Positions 23,285 through 35,167 of a DNA stretch of 64,000 bases are shown in pieces. The position numbers were made by a program, and so were the translations under genes. The stretch comes from Rhizomys pruinosus (taxonomy: Eukaryota; Chordata; Mammalia; Rodentia; Spalacidae): contig VZQC01012374.1 in NCBI GenBank assembly GCA_009823505.1, positions 317,430-381,429 of the forward strand, in the 5' to 3' direction. How positions within the stretch are numbered: the stretch's first letter is position 1; every line of letters starts with the position of its first letter. Under the pieces are notes generated by a model. It saw nothing but the letters and a program-made list of their open reading frames with translations. It was not told the origin of the DNA and ran no database searches.

Positions 23285-24010
23285 CGGGGAAGTGAAGAGA
23301 AAACCCACAGAGTGGGAGGAAACCTTCACTGCTGATTCATCTGACAGAGCATTAACTTCCAGAATATATAAACTACTCAAAAAACAAAGGAGTAAGAAAA
23401 CAAATGACTCACTCAAAAGATGGAGTAAAGAGCTGAGCAGAGAATTCACAAGCAAGGAAATAGAAATGGCTGAGAAACATCTTAAAAAGTGTTCAACATC
23501 ACTAATAATTAAGGAAATGCAAATTAAAACCACCTTAAGATATCATCTCACCCCAATAAGTTTGGCTAGGATTAAGAAAACAAATGATACCAAATGCTGG
23601 AGAGGGTGTGGGGAAAGGGGAACACTCATCCACTGCTGATGGGAATGTAAACTTGTACAACCACTATGGAAAGCAGTGTGGAGAACCCTTAAAAGACTCA
23701 AAATGAGCTTACCACTTGACCCAGCCATACCACTTCTGGGTATATATCCATCAGATTCTTCCTACAGCAGAGATACATATACAGCCATGTTTATTGCAGC
23801 TCTTCACAATAGTGAAGAGCTGGAACCAACCCAGATGCCCCTCAACTGATGCGTGGATGCAGAAAATTTGGTACATATGCAGTGGTAAAGAAAGATGACA
23901 TCATGAAATTTGCAGGTAAATGGATGGAACTAGAAGATTTTATGCTAAGTGAAGTAACACAGCCCCAGAAAAACAAAAGACAAATGGTATCCCTCATCTG
24001 TGGATGCTAG
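23285..24010 (+). mobile_element. L1 LINE 3' portion, sense (right duplicate)
   Basis: Same element as 18290-19020 with fewer indels. For example the ACCACTTGACCCAGCC and CTGGGTATATATCCATC stretches read like normal L1 here. Confidence 0.9.
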
Positions 24011-24963
24011 TATCAAGTACCTAGGTGTAAGACAAAATGAGCAACATTAATATTATATTCCTCACAATCTAAAGACGACTGTGCTCTTGTATTGAAACCC
24101 TACACAGGTTCTAGAGCTGACCTAACACGTATTTTCAGACCTTGGACTTTTAGTATATGATGGAGGGTATGTGTGTATCTTTTAGAGTAATATGGGATTA
24201 AAATGGAAAGATGTGAATCAAGAAATATGCTATGGAAATAACATACAGTTTGTATCCAAAGGATACAATGTTAATATAGGTGCAATATAACAGGCTGGTG
24301 CAACTTAGCCTTTCTGGGTGCTTAACAACCATAACTGAAGTCCATACCAATTTGGCCGAGGGACCTGGGGGACAACTTTGTTCCTTGCCCTCAGAGGTCA
24401 ACCAAGTCTTAGGGGATTATATTGGGGGCATCTCTTGTAAAGTCCTGTAGAGGTGGGTCACCATTCTTCCTGTTCAGGGAGGTCTTGGAGAGCCACTAAG
24501 GGGACTTAAGCCAGTGTCCAGTCTATAAAGAGTAAAGTCTACTCATCCTTCAGAAAAGGAAGCCAGGTCTAGCAAGACCTGATTTTGCCCTCATGTGGAT
24601 GGAACTGGTGAATGAGGAGCTGAAAGAAGCAAGGGGCTCCCACCCACCTCGCCCTCCAAAAAAAACCCCAAGAGACCCCTGAGGACCAGATCCTTAACTG
24701 ACCTCAACAAAACAAAACCTTGGTTAATCTGGGCTATGTGTATGGCCTTAAGCATCCAGAAGGATTTTGTCATTTTATATTTTATTTTTATGTACATTGA
24801 GTATGGAGGCACTGGAGATTCAGCATGGAGAACATAGAGGGCTTTTGGGTATTGGTTAACAAAAAATACAAGTTAAGATAATTTCAAATCATGTGAGTGC
24901 TATAAATAAGAATACAGCACAGTGAACCAAATGTCTATAGAATGGGGGAATGGCTACTTTCCA

Positions 24964-25066
24964 TGTCTGTCTGTCTGTCTCTCTGTCTGTCTGCCTGTCT
25001 GTCCTTCTGCCCACCTGCCCATCCATCCATTCATCTATCCATCATCTGTCCATCTATCCATTTATC
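24964..25066 (+). repeat. (CTGT)n and (ATCC)n microsatellite (right duplicate)
   Basis: Counterpart of 19981-20070. Confidence 0.9.
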
Positions 25067-26065
25067 TAATCTATCATGTCTAGTCTCTAAGTTAGTTTAA
25101 ATATTATCTCCTCAAAATCATAATTTTCTGATGAAAATATTCAAAATCCTTTCCTCTAGGATTTCATTGAGACTGCCTTGGTTTGTAACTCAGGCTGGAC
25201 ACGAATCATTTTATGGCCCTAGCTGCCCTCAAACTCACTATTTTCTTGCCTCCATATCTTTTTTTTTAATTTTATTTATTTTTTATGCATATGAATGTAC
25301 TGCCTCCATTTCTTAAGTGCTGGGATTAAAGATGTGATTCACCATGCCTACACTTCTAGCTTTTTTGAAATGTATAATACGTAAACATATTTTGTTGCAC
25401 ACTCTGTATTAATACATTAGAACTTCCTACTCCATTCTAACTGGAACTTAGTACTGGTCACTTGCCTTTTCCCCAGTTCTTTTTCCCTTCTATTCTTCTT
25501 AGCCTCCGGAAGCCACCATTCCACCCTCAACTTACGAGATCTTCTTTTGTTATATTCCACATCTTGGTGAGACTGTGCAGTACTGGACTCTCTCTTTCTC
25601 TCCAAGTCCATTCATGTTTTTAAAATTGACAGGACTTCATTCATTTTTATGCCTGAGTAGTTTTCCATTGTGTATTTGTATTGCTTAATCCATTAATCAA
25701 TTAACATGCACTTAGATTGTTTTAATTTCTTAGCTATTGTGAATAGTTTTGCAAAGAATACGGCAGAACAGACAACTCTTCAACATTCTGGTTTCATTTC
25801 CTTTGGCTATATGTCCAGCACAGGGATTACTGAATATTCTGGTAGTTCTGGTTTTGATTGTTTGAAAATCCTCATAATGTTTTCCATAGTCATTTTACTA
25901 CTTTATATTTCTGCCTGCAGTATTTGGAGTTCCCATTTCTCCACATCCTTGCAGGGACTTGTTGCCTTTTGGTGGTTTGCTCATAGTAATTCTTACTGTG
26001 TTAGACAATATTTCACTGTGGGTTTGTTTGCATTTCCCTAGTGATTAGTGATGCTAAACATTTTT

Positions 26066-26307
26066 ATTTTTTAATTTTTTAAAAAAATTTTATTTATTTT
26101 TTTTATGTATATGAATGTACTGTCTGCGTGTATCGTTTGTGCACCTGTGTCGTGCAATGCCGTGGAGGTCAGAAGAGGGTGTCGGATTCCCCTGGAACTG
26201 GTGTTAAAGACAGTTCTCAGCTGCCATATGGGTGCTGGGGATCGAACCTGGGTCCTCTGCAAGAGCAGTCGGGTGCTCTTAACCGCTAGGCTATCTCTCC
26301 AGCCCCA
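26066..26307 (-). mobile_element. B2 SINE, antisense, inserted in L1
   Basis: Reverse B2 without the internal duplication. TSD ATGCTAAACATTTTT at 26051-26065 and 26308-26322. Confidence 0.94.
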
Positions 26308-26427
26308 ATGCTAAACATTTTTAAATATACCTATTTGCCATTCAGATATCTTCTTTTAAGAAATGTCTACATAAGCCTGTTGTCCTTGTTTAAATTGGGT
26401 TGTCTGGTTCTTACTGAGTTTTTGGAG

Positions 26428-26524
26428 TTCTTTATACATTCTGGATATTAACCCCTGTCAGATATATTTCTTATTTTCTTTATATATTCTGGATATTAAC
26501 CCCTGTCAGATAATATTTCTTATT
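26428..26524 (+). repeat. 48-bp tandem duplication in L1
   Basis: Two near-identical units each containing TTCTGGATATTAACCCCTGT; the second begins at 26476. Confidence 0.85.
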
Positions 26525-27090
26525 TTCTATATGTTGCCTCTCCATTCTGATTATTGTTTCCTTTGCTGTGCAGGTGCTTCTTAGTTTGATGTAATGCTAT
26601 TGGTCTGTTTCTAATTTTTCATTCCTGTGCTTTGTCCAAAACATCTGTTGTCATAAAGCATTGCTCCTTGGTTTCTTCTGTATATATGACATATATACAT
26701 GAGATTTTCAGGTCATGTATACAGAAATCTTTATAGTCAATGAGATACACTAGTCTAGCTTCATTCTTTCTATATTGCTACCCAGTCTTCCCAGGACCAT
26801 TATCGAACTCTGTAATGCTTGTTCTTAGGCCCTGTGTTAAAAACCAGTTGGCCATTGATATGCAGGCTCACTTTTAGGCTTTCTGTTTTGTTGTGTTAGT
26901 GAGTGTGTCTAAGGTTTGCCAAGTCCATGCTGTTTTGATTACTGTAGCTTTATTTTGTATATAACATGAAAGTTCATTGTTGGTGTGGTGACTGACTCCT
27001 TTATCATCAAAATCCAAGCTTCCTTTGGTTGTTCTAGTCTTCCATTTTCATAATTTAGCTTTTTTCTTTAGGCTTGCAAAAATAGATACT

Positions 27091-28540
27091 GTGTGCATCT
27101 TTGTCATTTTGTAGTTTGTAAAGAGAAGAAGAGAGGAGACAAGTATTAGAGATGCATTCTATGTGAGTTTATTTCCAATCGGTCAAAGAATGAAATGTCT
27201 TGGAAACACATCACCAAAAATTAGAAACCAGTTTCTTTCTAGTTAGCGTGATATTTTATAAACAAAAGGAACACATCAGATAAACTTTAATCTATTTTTT
27301 TCATAGCTGTGTATTTTGTTTATTCCAGAGCTCCACTCAGTTTCCTATTCCATGTCTTACCTGTGCCTTTTTTAAAAAATTCTTTTCCAGGTATCATTCA
27401 TAAACAAACTTAAATAAAGAGGTTCCTACCACAAAATAGTGATAATGTCTGCATCTCATAAGATGCTTGGATTCTGTAGAAATAATCTCAGACCATGTAA
27501 AACATTTTTTGAACAACTGAAGTTTTCTAGCAACCCCTTAAATCGCAGGTCATTATTGGCAACACCTATCCTGATTTTGCTTCTACTTGTAACCATAATG
27601 ATTCATATAAATCTTGATCTACATGTATCACTTTTTCATAGTCTCTATTTCTCCACTTAGAAATGTAATAGTTTCATCTCACATTTCAGTGAGAATAAAA
27701 TTTTAAAAAAGTACCTCAAATCTAGACCATATTACATCTTTTTTTTTTAAATAAATCTTTAAAAAGTTTATTTTAGAGTGAGAACATGTCACTACTACTT
27801 TTTAATCTTTTCAAGGTAAGTACTTTTTGGTACAGGACAAATCATGATACACTTAAGTGATTTTTATACTGAGTCATGTACTTAATATAAAGGCATACTG
27901 TACTGAATTTTAAAAAAATCAGTGCTAGGTTCATGAGCTTTAAATTAGGATTTCATAAAGTGCTTTTCATCTAAAATCTTACGTATTAATCAGATATAAT
28001 TTCCTTAGCAAACACACCTTGAAAAGTTATTGGCACTTGGCATTCTCTCTCACCTTTTTGTTTCATTTTCTCTTCACGCTTTCTCTTCCACTTAAATTTT
28101 CTTTCATAGTTCTTTATCTGAACAGCCAGCCCTCATGGATAACATGAACTTTAACTTGGCACAGTAAAGGTCAGTTTTCAGGTAGTCTTAGGAGTTTCAC
28201 AATTTCTGTGTATAAACTTATTCTTAATGATTTAAATAAAATCATACTCAGATGGCAAGTTTGGAGACTAATGAATCCATGATTTGAGATGGCGTTTTAA
28301 ATGCACATTTCACCATACTACATCTTAAACATTTCTCAGTCTACTAAAACTCTTCCTCTCCTTGGTCACTAAGACTTTCACAGAGCACTACAAAGAAAGA
28401 ATAAGGAGGAAAAGCTAGACTAGTGGCTGTGTAGGAACAGACATCTGAAGAAATGGCCTGTGCGCTTCCTCCTACCACCTGCCCTTGTTGAGTAAGGTTC
28501 TTTATGAAAATCCCAACCTGAAAATAAAAATTATGAGATG
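27091..28540 (+). other. Unique intron sequence, 1.4 kb
   Basis: No repeat, RNA gene or coding feature recognised. Confidence 0.5.
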
Positions 28541-28544
28541 TGGG

Positions 28545-28692
28545 CCAAGTCCGGTGGCACAGACCTTTAATCCCAGCATTCTGGAGGCAGGCGCAAATGG
28601 ACCTCTAATGAGTTCAAGGCCAGCCTGGTCTATATATCATGTTCCAGACCAGGCAGTGCTACTTAGGGAGATCTTTTCTCAAAAACAAAATA
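28545..28692 (+). mobile_element. B1-like SINE, divergent
   Basis: CCAAGTCCGGTGGCACAGAC head, TTCAAGGCCAGCCTGGTCTA centre, TCTCAAAAACAAAATA tail. Confidence 0.8.
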
Positions 28693-28696
28693 TATG

Positions 28697-28915
28697 AAGG
28701 CTAGAGAGGAGGCTCAGCCATTAAAAGTACTGGCTGTTCTTGCAGAGGACCTAGGTTTGGTTCCCAGCACACACATGATAGCTAACAAGCATCTGTAACT
28801 CCAGTTTCTAGGAGCTGATGCCCTCTTCTGACCTCTGTGGGCACTGTATGTTCACGTTGTACTTATATGCAGGCAAAACATTAGTACACATAAAATAAAA
28901 ATAAATTTGAAAAAT
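28697..28915 (+). mobile_element. B2/B3-type SINE
   Basis: GAAGGCTAGAGAGGAGGCTC head, CTTGCAGAGGACCTAGG, CCCTCTTCTGACCTCTGTGG and an ATAAAATAAAAATAAA tail. Lacks the internal duplication. Confidence 0.88.
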
Positions 28916-29290
28916 TAAAAATATGAAATGTTTGTAGAAAGGGCATATTTTCTTTTAGCTATATCTTTTCATAGGAAAGACTCATAGTTGTTAGATTTTT
29001 AAAGTTATATAACCCAACTGTGGAACTGGGACTGACACAGGGTAGATGTTCTCTGGCTTGTTTACTTTGATTCATAAATCATCATGGTTGTAACAGTGAA
29101 ATTTCTTTGGTTATATGTAAAGACGTGGTCTAAGCACTTTATAAGTGTTCATTAACTATGAACCCCCAAACCTTCCCCTGCCATGGTTTTCTTCTGAACT
29201 AGCAGTAACTGGGCCTGGTTTCCTATGAAAGGTGATTAGGAATAGTAGGGAGGTTGGAATACTCTGCTTTTTTAGGCTACTATTTTAAGC
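28916..29290 (+). other. Unique intron sequence
   Basis: Nothing recognised. Confidence 0.5.
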
Positions 29291-29292
29291 CT

Positions 29293-29456
29293 ATTTATTT
29301 ATTTATTTATTTATTTTTGAGACAGGGTCTCCCTTTAGTCCCAGCTTACCTGGAACTAGCTGTGTAGACCAGGCTAGCCTTTAACTCTCAGAGAGAGATC
29401 CACCTGCCTCTGCCTCCCGAGTGCTGGGATTAAAGGCAAGCACCACCATGCCCAGT
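29293..29456 (-). mobile_element. B1 SINE, antisense, with (TTTA)n tail
   Basis: TTTA repeats 29293-29316, then TTTTGAGACAGGGTCTCCC and the reverse B1 body to CACCACCATGCCCAG. Confidence 0.9.
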
Positions 29457-29755
29457 TTGAGCCTTTATTTTTAAAGAGTTGCCTCTGGCATCTTGTGGAA
29501 GGCATAATGAATATACCATTGTGGAGATAAAGAACAGATTTTCTTTCTCTTAGATTGTCAGGTCAGTTTCTTTACTTGTAGGAAAACAAGTCCATTTGCC
29601 TACTAGTTTTCCAACATTGGATTAACCTAGAAGCATGCCAGTGGAACCGCTGTTGTATGATAATTGACAGATCTCATACCAGCCAGACCCTATCAGGCTG
29701 CATGTGGTTGCTTGTTTCAGTTGTCTACAGAGTCTGATGGTGAATTTTATTCTTT

Positions 29756-29972
29756 TTTTTAAAATTTGTTTAATTTTTCATTTTATGTTTATGAGTGTAC
29801 TGTCTGCATGTAGGTTGGTGCACCCATGTCATGCAATGCTGTGGAGGGCGTCTGATTCCCCTGGAACTGGAGTTAAGACAGTCCTTAGCCGCCATGTGGG
29901 TGCTGGGAATTGAACCCGGGTCCTCTGCAAAAGCAGTTGGTGTCTTAACCGCTGAGCCAACTCTCCAGCCCC
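29756..29972 (-). mobile_element. B2 SINE, antisense
   Basis: Reverse B2 from a T-rich tail to CTCTCCAGCCCC. Flanked by GTGAATTTTATTCTTT at 29740 and 29973. Confidence 0.93.
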
Positions 29973-29988
29973 GTGAATTTTATTCTTT

Positions 29989-30104
29989 TTTTTTGGTCTT
30001 TTTCGAGATAGGGTCTCCCTGTAGCCCCAGCTGTCCTGGAACTCACTCTGTAGACCAGGCTGGCTTTGAATTCACAAAGATCCTCTGCCTCCCAAGTGCT
30101 AGGA
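29989..30104 (-). mobile_element. B1 SINE, antisense, truncated head
   Basis: GGTCTTTTTCGAGATAGGGT to CCCAAGTGCTAGGA. It is missing part of the 5' end. It is flanked by the same word GTGAATTTTATTCTTT at 29973 and 30105. Confidence 0.92.
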
Positions 30105-30120
30105 GTGAATTTTATTCTTT

Positions 30121-31024
30121 AGCTGTTGTCCGTGTCTTTGGGAGGACTTGAGGGCATTTTGCTGTGATTTAGTTATGTTTGATCTGTTGTCTTTCTACCT
30201 TGTTTAGAACATAAGAATTATTTCCTCCATTTATTCTACAATGAAGTATCTTGGCTCCAAGGATAATAGTAAATTCAGAGGAGAGTTTGTTAATATGGGT
30301 ATTTTTCATTGTGAAAAACAGGAAACCTTCAGTTTGTTACTAATAAGCTGTCCTGTGAATGAATTGCCAAATGTCTGTGTACATCCTGTAACCAGAAGCC
30401 CTAACCAAGTCTGTCTAGGTAATTCCTTCATGGATATGAAGAAATTTCTCCAGCTTTTAGATAGAAATAATGTTTCCTGTGAGAGAGAACCAAGGGATTT
30501 GGGTTCCCTGTATAAGGGATCCTTATCTCCAGTGCAGCTCACTTTCTGTGCACATGGGAGCTGACTGTTCCATATTGTCCTGTGGAGATCAGGACTCTGG
30601 GAACTGGAGCAGTAAATGCTGATGTTTTGGCTTCTGCTAGTGATATTATTAATGAACTCATTTGTTTTAGATTCTTCTGCTGGAATCCATGAAACTGGCA
30701 TGCCGATTTATTAGCTTACAGGTGGCCAAAAATCTCATACTTTTCATTTTGCTCTCATTGCGATCAGTATTTGTTAAAGATAGGAAGTACTGATAGACAC
30801 TAAACCTATTGGAGATGTTTGGTAAGGAAGGGAATATATGGTTTTAAAATGTCTCCTAAAATTTTTTTATTACTAAAAAGAGAGCTATAAATGGAAGGTA
30901 TTTATAATATAAGAGATTTATAATGCAAGGGGGCATGAAAGTGTGTATGGAGAGGTTTGTGGGGGCAGAAAGAATATGGAAAACCTTTATATTTTCTCTC
31001 ATAACTTCTCAAAAAGAGAGAAAA
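30121..31024 (+). other. Unique intron sequence, 0.9 kb
   Basis: Open frames of 107 codons (30241-30564, +) and 131 codons (30306-30701, -) overlap here, but neither product resembles a known family and neither is near a splice or start context. I do not call a gene. Confidence 0.5.
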
Positions 31025-31027
31025 TTT

Positions 31028-31150
31028 TAAACTGGGCATTGTGGCCATATACCTGTCTATATTCCCAGCTGCTCAGGACAAGAAGATAGGAAGATTGTGA
31101 GTTTAAAGCCATCCTGGGCAAAAGAGCAAGACTTCCATAGATAGGTGGTT
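31028..31150 (+). mobile_element. Old B1-like fragment
   Basis: AACTGGGCATTGTGGCCATA and CCCAGCTGCTCAGGACAAGA with a degraded end. Confidence 0.55.
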
Positions 31151-31154
31151 TAAA

Positions 31155-31368
31155 AATTATTTTTTTTTATTTTATGCATATGAATGTATTCTCTGAATGT
31201 AATATACCCCTGTTGTGAAATGCCCGTGGAGGTCAGAAGAGGGCTTCAGATTATTTGGAATTGAAGTTACTGATGGTTCTTAGCCACCATGTCGGGGCTA
31301 GTAATTGAACCAGGGTCCCCTGCAAGAGCAACCAGTGCCCTCAACCACTGAGTCAACTCTCCAGCCCA
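31155..31368 (-). mobile_element. B2/B3-type SINE, antisense
   Basis: GGAGGTCAGAAGAGGGCTTC, AGGGTCCCCTGCAAGAGCAA and CAACTCTCCAGCCC mark a divergent reverse B2/B3. Confidence 0.85.
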
Positions 31369-31576
31369 TAGAGAAACAGTTTTAAGTAATTGTACACAAC
31401 TTTTACTAGGTAATCGAAATTTGCATCATAGTTGAAGCTCAGATGAACAGGTTTGAAATGGAGAAAGCATTGCTTCTGTACCATTCACATCTAGAATGTA
31501 TCACTTCAGTCTCATTTGTCAGGTGGTGTTACAGAAGTCCCAGGTGGAGAACATTATATTAACAAAGAAAGGTTTG

Positions 31577-31747
31577 CTGGGCATGGTGGTGCACTCCTTT
31601 AATCCTAGCACTCGGGAGGCAGAGGCAGGAGTATCTTTGTGAATTCAAGGACAGCCTGGTCTACAGAGTGAGTTCCAGGACGCTGGGGCTACAGGGAGAC
31701 CCTGTCTCAAAAAGACCAAAAAAACCACCAAAAACCAAAAAACAAAA
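31577..31747 (+). mobile_element. B1 SINE with A/C-rich tail
   Basis: GCTGGGCATGGTGGTGCACT head, CTCAAAAAGACC followed by an AACC-rich tail. AAAGAAAGGTTTG flanks both ends. Confidence 0.92.
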
Positions 31748-31780
31748 AGAAAGGTTTGTTTTTCATAATGATCAGTTATA

Positions 31781-31807
31781 ATATATATATGTATATATAT
31801 ATATATT
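31781..31807 (+). repeat. (AT)n microsatellite
   Basis: Alternating TA with one GTAT interruption. Confidence 0.9.
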
Positions 31808-32021
31808 GATTTGAAGGTTGTTTATTATCTTTTTAAAAACAATTTGTTTTCTTAATTAATTTTTTGTTATTAAACTTTTTCCATATGTCATACATCATTT
31901 CTCAGTCGAATCTAGAATTGCTTCCCTGTACTCTGCCATACATTTCCTGTATCTTTTTCTGAGTCCAGAGTTCTTTTTCAGTTCTTTTGTTGTTGTTCTC
32001 TCCAACTTGTATTGCTACAGT

Positions 32022-32129
32022 ATATATACATATATATATATATACATAGTTATATATATACATGTATATACATAGTTTTATATATATACATAAATATATA
32101 CATACATACATACATACATACATACACAT
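32022..32129 (+). repeat. (TA)n / (CATA)n microsatellite
   Basis: TATATA runs merging into CATA units at 32098-32127. Confidence 0.92.
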
Positions 32130-32264
32130 ATCACTTGCATTGGAGGATTTTTTTACTAAAAGATGTCATGTTTTCCTTAAGGAAGTGCTCCAAGGTTCCT
32201 TCTTGGCAATCCCAAACAACTATCAATCCTGCACTTTTGCTCCACATTGGGGTGTTTCTCTCCC

Positions 32265-32410
32265 ATGGTCCCCCAAATGAAGTCCAGTAAGCACACGTCC
32301 TGTCTCGATCCCCCTGCACTGGCCTTCATGATACAGCCCAGGGAGTCCAACAATGGCAGTCTATATTTTGAGAGGCTGACATCCCCTTAGCCGTTTAGTC
32401 CACAAGCTGT
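32265..32410 (+). repeat. Dispersed repeat piece shared with 17.9 kb and 22.9 kb
   Basis: CCCCCAAATGAAGTCCAGTA, AACAATGGCAGTCTATATTT and GTCCACAAGCTG match 17899-18060 and 22900-23045 in order. The family was not identified. Confidence 0.6.
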
Positions 32411-33075
32411 TTTTTTTTTTTTTTAAGATGAGGAAATGTTACAGGTGAAAGGAAGCTAAAGAGATGTGACAGCTGAGCAGAAGGCATTGCACAGACCAGC
32501 AATTTGCATTCAGCATGAAGCCTTGATATAAGTTATGTGAGGCTTTTCACACCATCATTGTTTGTTGCAAACACCCAGCTTTATTGTGATAGTTGAGGAG
32601 AATACAGACACAATAGGTAAATGCCCTAAGTGTGGCTTTATTTTCAGCTACATAGTAGGCAATGGGAAAAGCCTAACTTGTGAGCCATGGTTTGCTAATC
32701 CCTGTTCTAGACTGAATCCAGGGCATTTTTGGGTTTACTGACAAGATTGGAATTGACACTCATTTAAGAAAATGTTAAATTAAACATTTTCTAACATTGG
32801 TAACTAATCAGTGATTACATAAGGCATGCTTATTCATAGGGAATTCACAGTGAAGTATTAGAGGACTGAGATGGCATATAACATGGTATAAAGTAGTTTC
32901 AATGTATTTGTAGAGTTGGCCTTCTGAGTCTGTTGAGTTCCAGGTCTGTGGATTCAACCAACCTCAGATCAAGAATATCTATTAGATATTATGTCTGTTT
33001 GAACATTGCCCAAACTTTCTGATTGTCATCTTTCCCTAAACAGTTCTGTGTAACAATGGCTTATGTTGTATTATG
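32411..33075 (+). other. Unique intron sequence
   Basis: No gene or repeat recognised after the T-run at 32410-32424. Confidence 0.5.
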
Positions 33076-33077
33076 TT

Positions 33078-33299
33078 TTAAAATGTTTTATTTATTATTT
33101 TTATGTATATGAACATATTGCCTGCATGTCATGTACCCATGTAGTGCAATGCCTGAAGAGATAAGAAGAGGGCATTGGATCCCCTGGAACTGGAGTTATG
33201 GATGGTTGTTAGCTGCCATGTGGGTGCTGGGAATTGAACCTTTGTCCTCTCCACAAGAGCAGCCAGTTCTCTTAACCACTGAATCATCTCTCCAGCTCT
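33078..33299 (-). mobile_element. B2/B3-type SINE, antisense
   Basis: CCCCTGGAACTGGAGTTATG, CATGTGGGTGCTGGGAATTG and TCATCTCTCCAGCTC are visible in reverse orientation. Confidence 0.87.
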
Positions 33300-33505
33300 G
33301 TGTTATATTTTATAAGGGATGATTTAAAGTATATAAAAGAGTAAGCACAGGTTACATGTAAATAACTGTGTCAGCATATGAGTAACTTGAGGAGCTGAGG
33401 GTTTTGATATCCATGAGGGGTCCTGGAACCAATCCCATCTGTAGCTATTTAATGATGACTATGTAGGAAGTATCTTAGACATCAAAGGCAAAAATCCTAA
33501 ACATT

Positions 33506-33590
33506 GGGCTGGGAATATTGTTTAGTGGTAGAGCACTTGCCAACATGTACAAGCCCTAGGTTCAAACTTCATTGCCACCAAAAAAAACTA
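33506..33590 (+). mobile_element. ID-like SINE
   Basis: TGGGCTGGGAATATTGTTTA, GGTAGAGCACTTGCC and TAGGTTCAAAC then an A tail: an ID-type tRNA-derived SINE. Confidence 0.75.
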
Positions 33591-33706
33591 AACAGTGGTT
33601 TAGTCTGGGTAAAGCATACATGGGTTTGTGGGGATACCATTCTTAGGATCTTTTTCTATAAGTTTCTGTAAGTTGAAATCATTTTGATGTAAAAGTTTTA
33701 AGTGTG

Positions 33707-33930
33707 GGGCCTGGAGGAATGGCTTAGCGGTTAAGAGCACTTGCAAAGGACCTGGGTTTGGTTCCCAGTGCTTACATGTTGGCTAAACACTATCTGTAAC
33801 TTCAGTTCCAGGGCATCCAGTGCTCTTTTCTGATCTCTACAGGCATTGTTCACATGGTACACTTACATGCATGCAGGAAAACACTCATATAAATAAAAAA
33901 AATAAAATATAAAATAAAAATAAATCTTTA
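33707..33930 (+). mobile_element. B2 SINE, older
   Basis: GGGGCCTGGAGGAATGGCTT head with a short deletion in the tRNA part, and an AAATAAAATATAAAATAAA tail. Confidence 0.87.
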
Positions 33931-35165
33931 GATGATTTTAAAATGCAATTTTTACATATATACCTAACCACACAAAAGGAAAAATATTTGATATTTTTGT
34001 AGAACCTTTAAACTTTTTTGATACTTACAAAGAAAAAAATAGAAATTCGCCAAAATAGGAGTTGAAAATGAAAAACTGATTGATAAACAAGGAACCTCCT
34101 GCACACATCATATTGGGCCTAATCTGAATGTACTTGGCTACCAAGAAGCTATAGTCCAGAGGCTCGAGGTCAGTGTGGTCTGAAAATGAGGTTGGGAGCT
34201 ATATTTTCCAGGCTGTGAAACACAGGGTACCTTGTTTAGTCAGCACAGTTTAGGTCAAATGTGGTTATGAAAAACAGATGAATTCTGGTGATCAAGTTGT
34301 ACTTTGACAAATATCCCATTGTTTTAACATGCAGTAATTTCTGAAAAATGTGAAGCAGCCCACACCACCGACATTGAGCTCTCCTCCTCTCACCTCCCTT
34401 GCCTGCTCACAGAGGTCTTGTCATCGTGGGGAGTAGAAATAACAGGACAGAAGAAGTATGCTAGATGCTCTGCTCCCCCTTCTCTTTTGTTCCTTTTCTT
34501 TGTTCTACTGGCAGTCAAGTTCTGGGGAGACTGTTTAGTCAGCTGGAGGTCTTGTACTACTCTGGGCAGTAGAGACAGTTCCTGGGCCTTCCATTTGTGG
34601 GTGGATAGGGATATGTTCTTATGAATTAGGTGCTTTAAGTTTATCCCATCTGGTTTCTCTGGCCACGGTCTGAGTCATGCTGTTAGCTTCTGCCTGTTCC
34701 CACCACAAGAGGCTTCTCCATAGATTTTTAAAAGCTTGGGAATTGCAGAAATAAAGTAGGAGGCCAGAGGTGCTCTGTGTAGAGCATTCCACATTGACCT
34801 AGGTCTGTGTGAGGCCTGAAGTTTCTCATCTGTTGGCCTGTGTTGTATTTGTTGTTTTAGGAATCCGTGTTACTATCTATTAAATATTTGTCCGTGCTGG
34901 CACCTTTGGGTGGAATTTCTGGGTAGTTTAGCCATCTGCTGTCTAGTATATAGTATATAGCCATTAGCACATGTAGCTTGGATCATTTAGAAGAAAAATA
35001 GTGTGATTTGACATATACACTTGATTTCAGAGCCTCATCACTAGAAATAACTTTATATGAGCTACTTATTAAAATAATATCTTACTATGTTATGTCAATA
35101 AAGATGGTTTTAACCTACAGTCATCCATTTGAAACTCATCATTTTATTGTCATTGCTAGAAAACA
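33931..35165 (+). other. Unique intron sequence, 1.2 kb
   Basis: No repeat or gene recognised; the small frame at 34418-34624 has no support. Confidence 0.5.
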
Positions 35166-35167
35166 AG

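Larger units (their letters stand above)
21081..26040 (+). repeat. Right copy of 5-kb direct duplication starting at the N
   Basis: It begins with a run of about 40 A directly after the N, matching the B1 poly-A of the left copy, then follows the left copy in the same order. It continues without a break into further L1 sequence after 26040, so this copy is connected to the unique right flank while the left copy is connected to the unique left flank. This is the arrangement expected of two overlapping contig ends placed side by side. Confidence 0.9.
25605..27090 (-). mobile_element. L1 LINE, antisense, interrupted by a B2
   Basis: Reverse L1 ORF2 3' half. It runs from TTCATTTTTATGCCTGAGTA through TGATTAGTGATGCTAAACAT, is split by the B2 at 26066-26307, and continues with TTCTTTTAAGAAATGTCTAC to TGATTACTGTAGCTTTATTT near 26960. 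A 48-bp tandem duplication (26428-26524) lies inside. All frames are broken. Confidence 0.88.

Noticed and set aside
30306..30701. 131-codon open frame on the minus strand, overlapping a 107-codon frame on the plus strand
   Set aside because: No recognisable domain, no codon or splice evidence, and it lies in intron sequence. Open frames of this size are expected by chance in 64 kb on both strands.
32022..32129. Regularly spaced short repeats
   Set aside because: Simple TA and CATA microsatellite, with no spacers of unique sequence as in a CRISPR array; this is also a mammalian nuclear genome.
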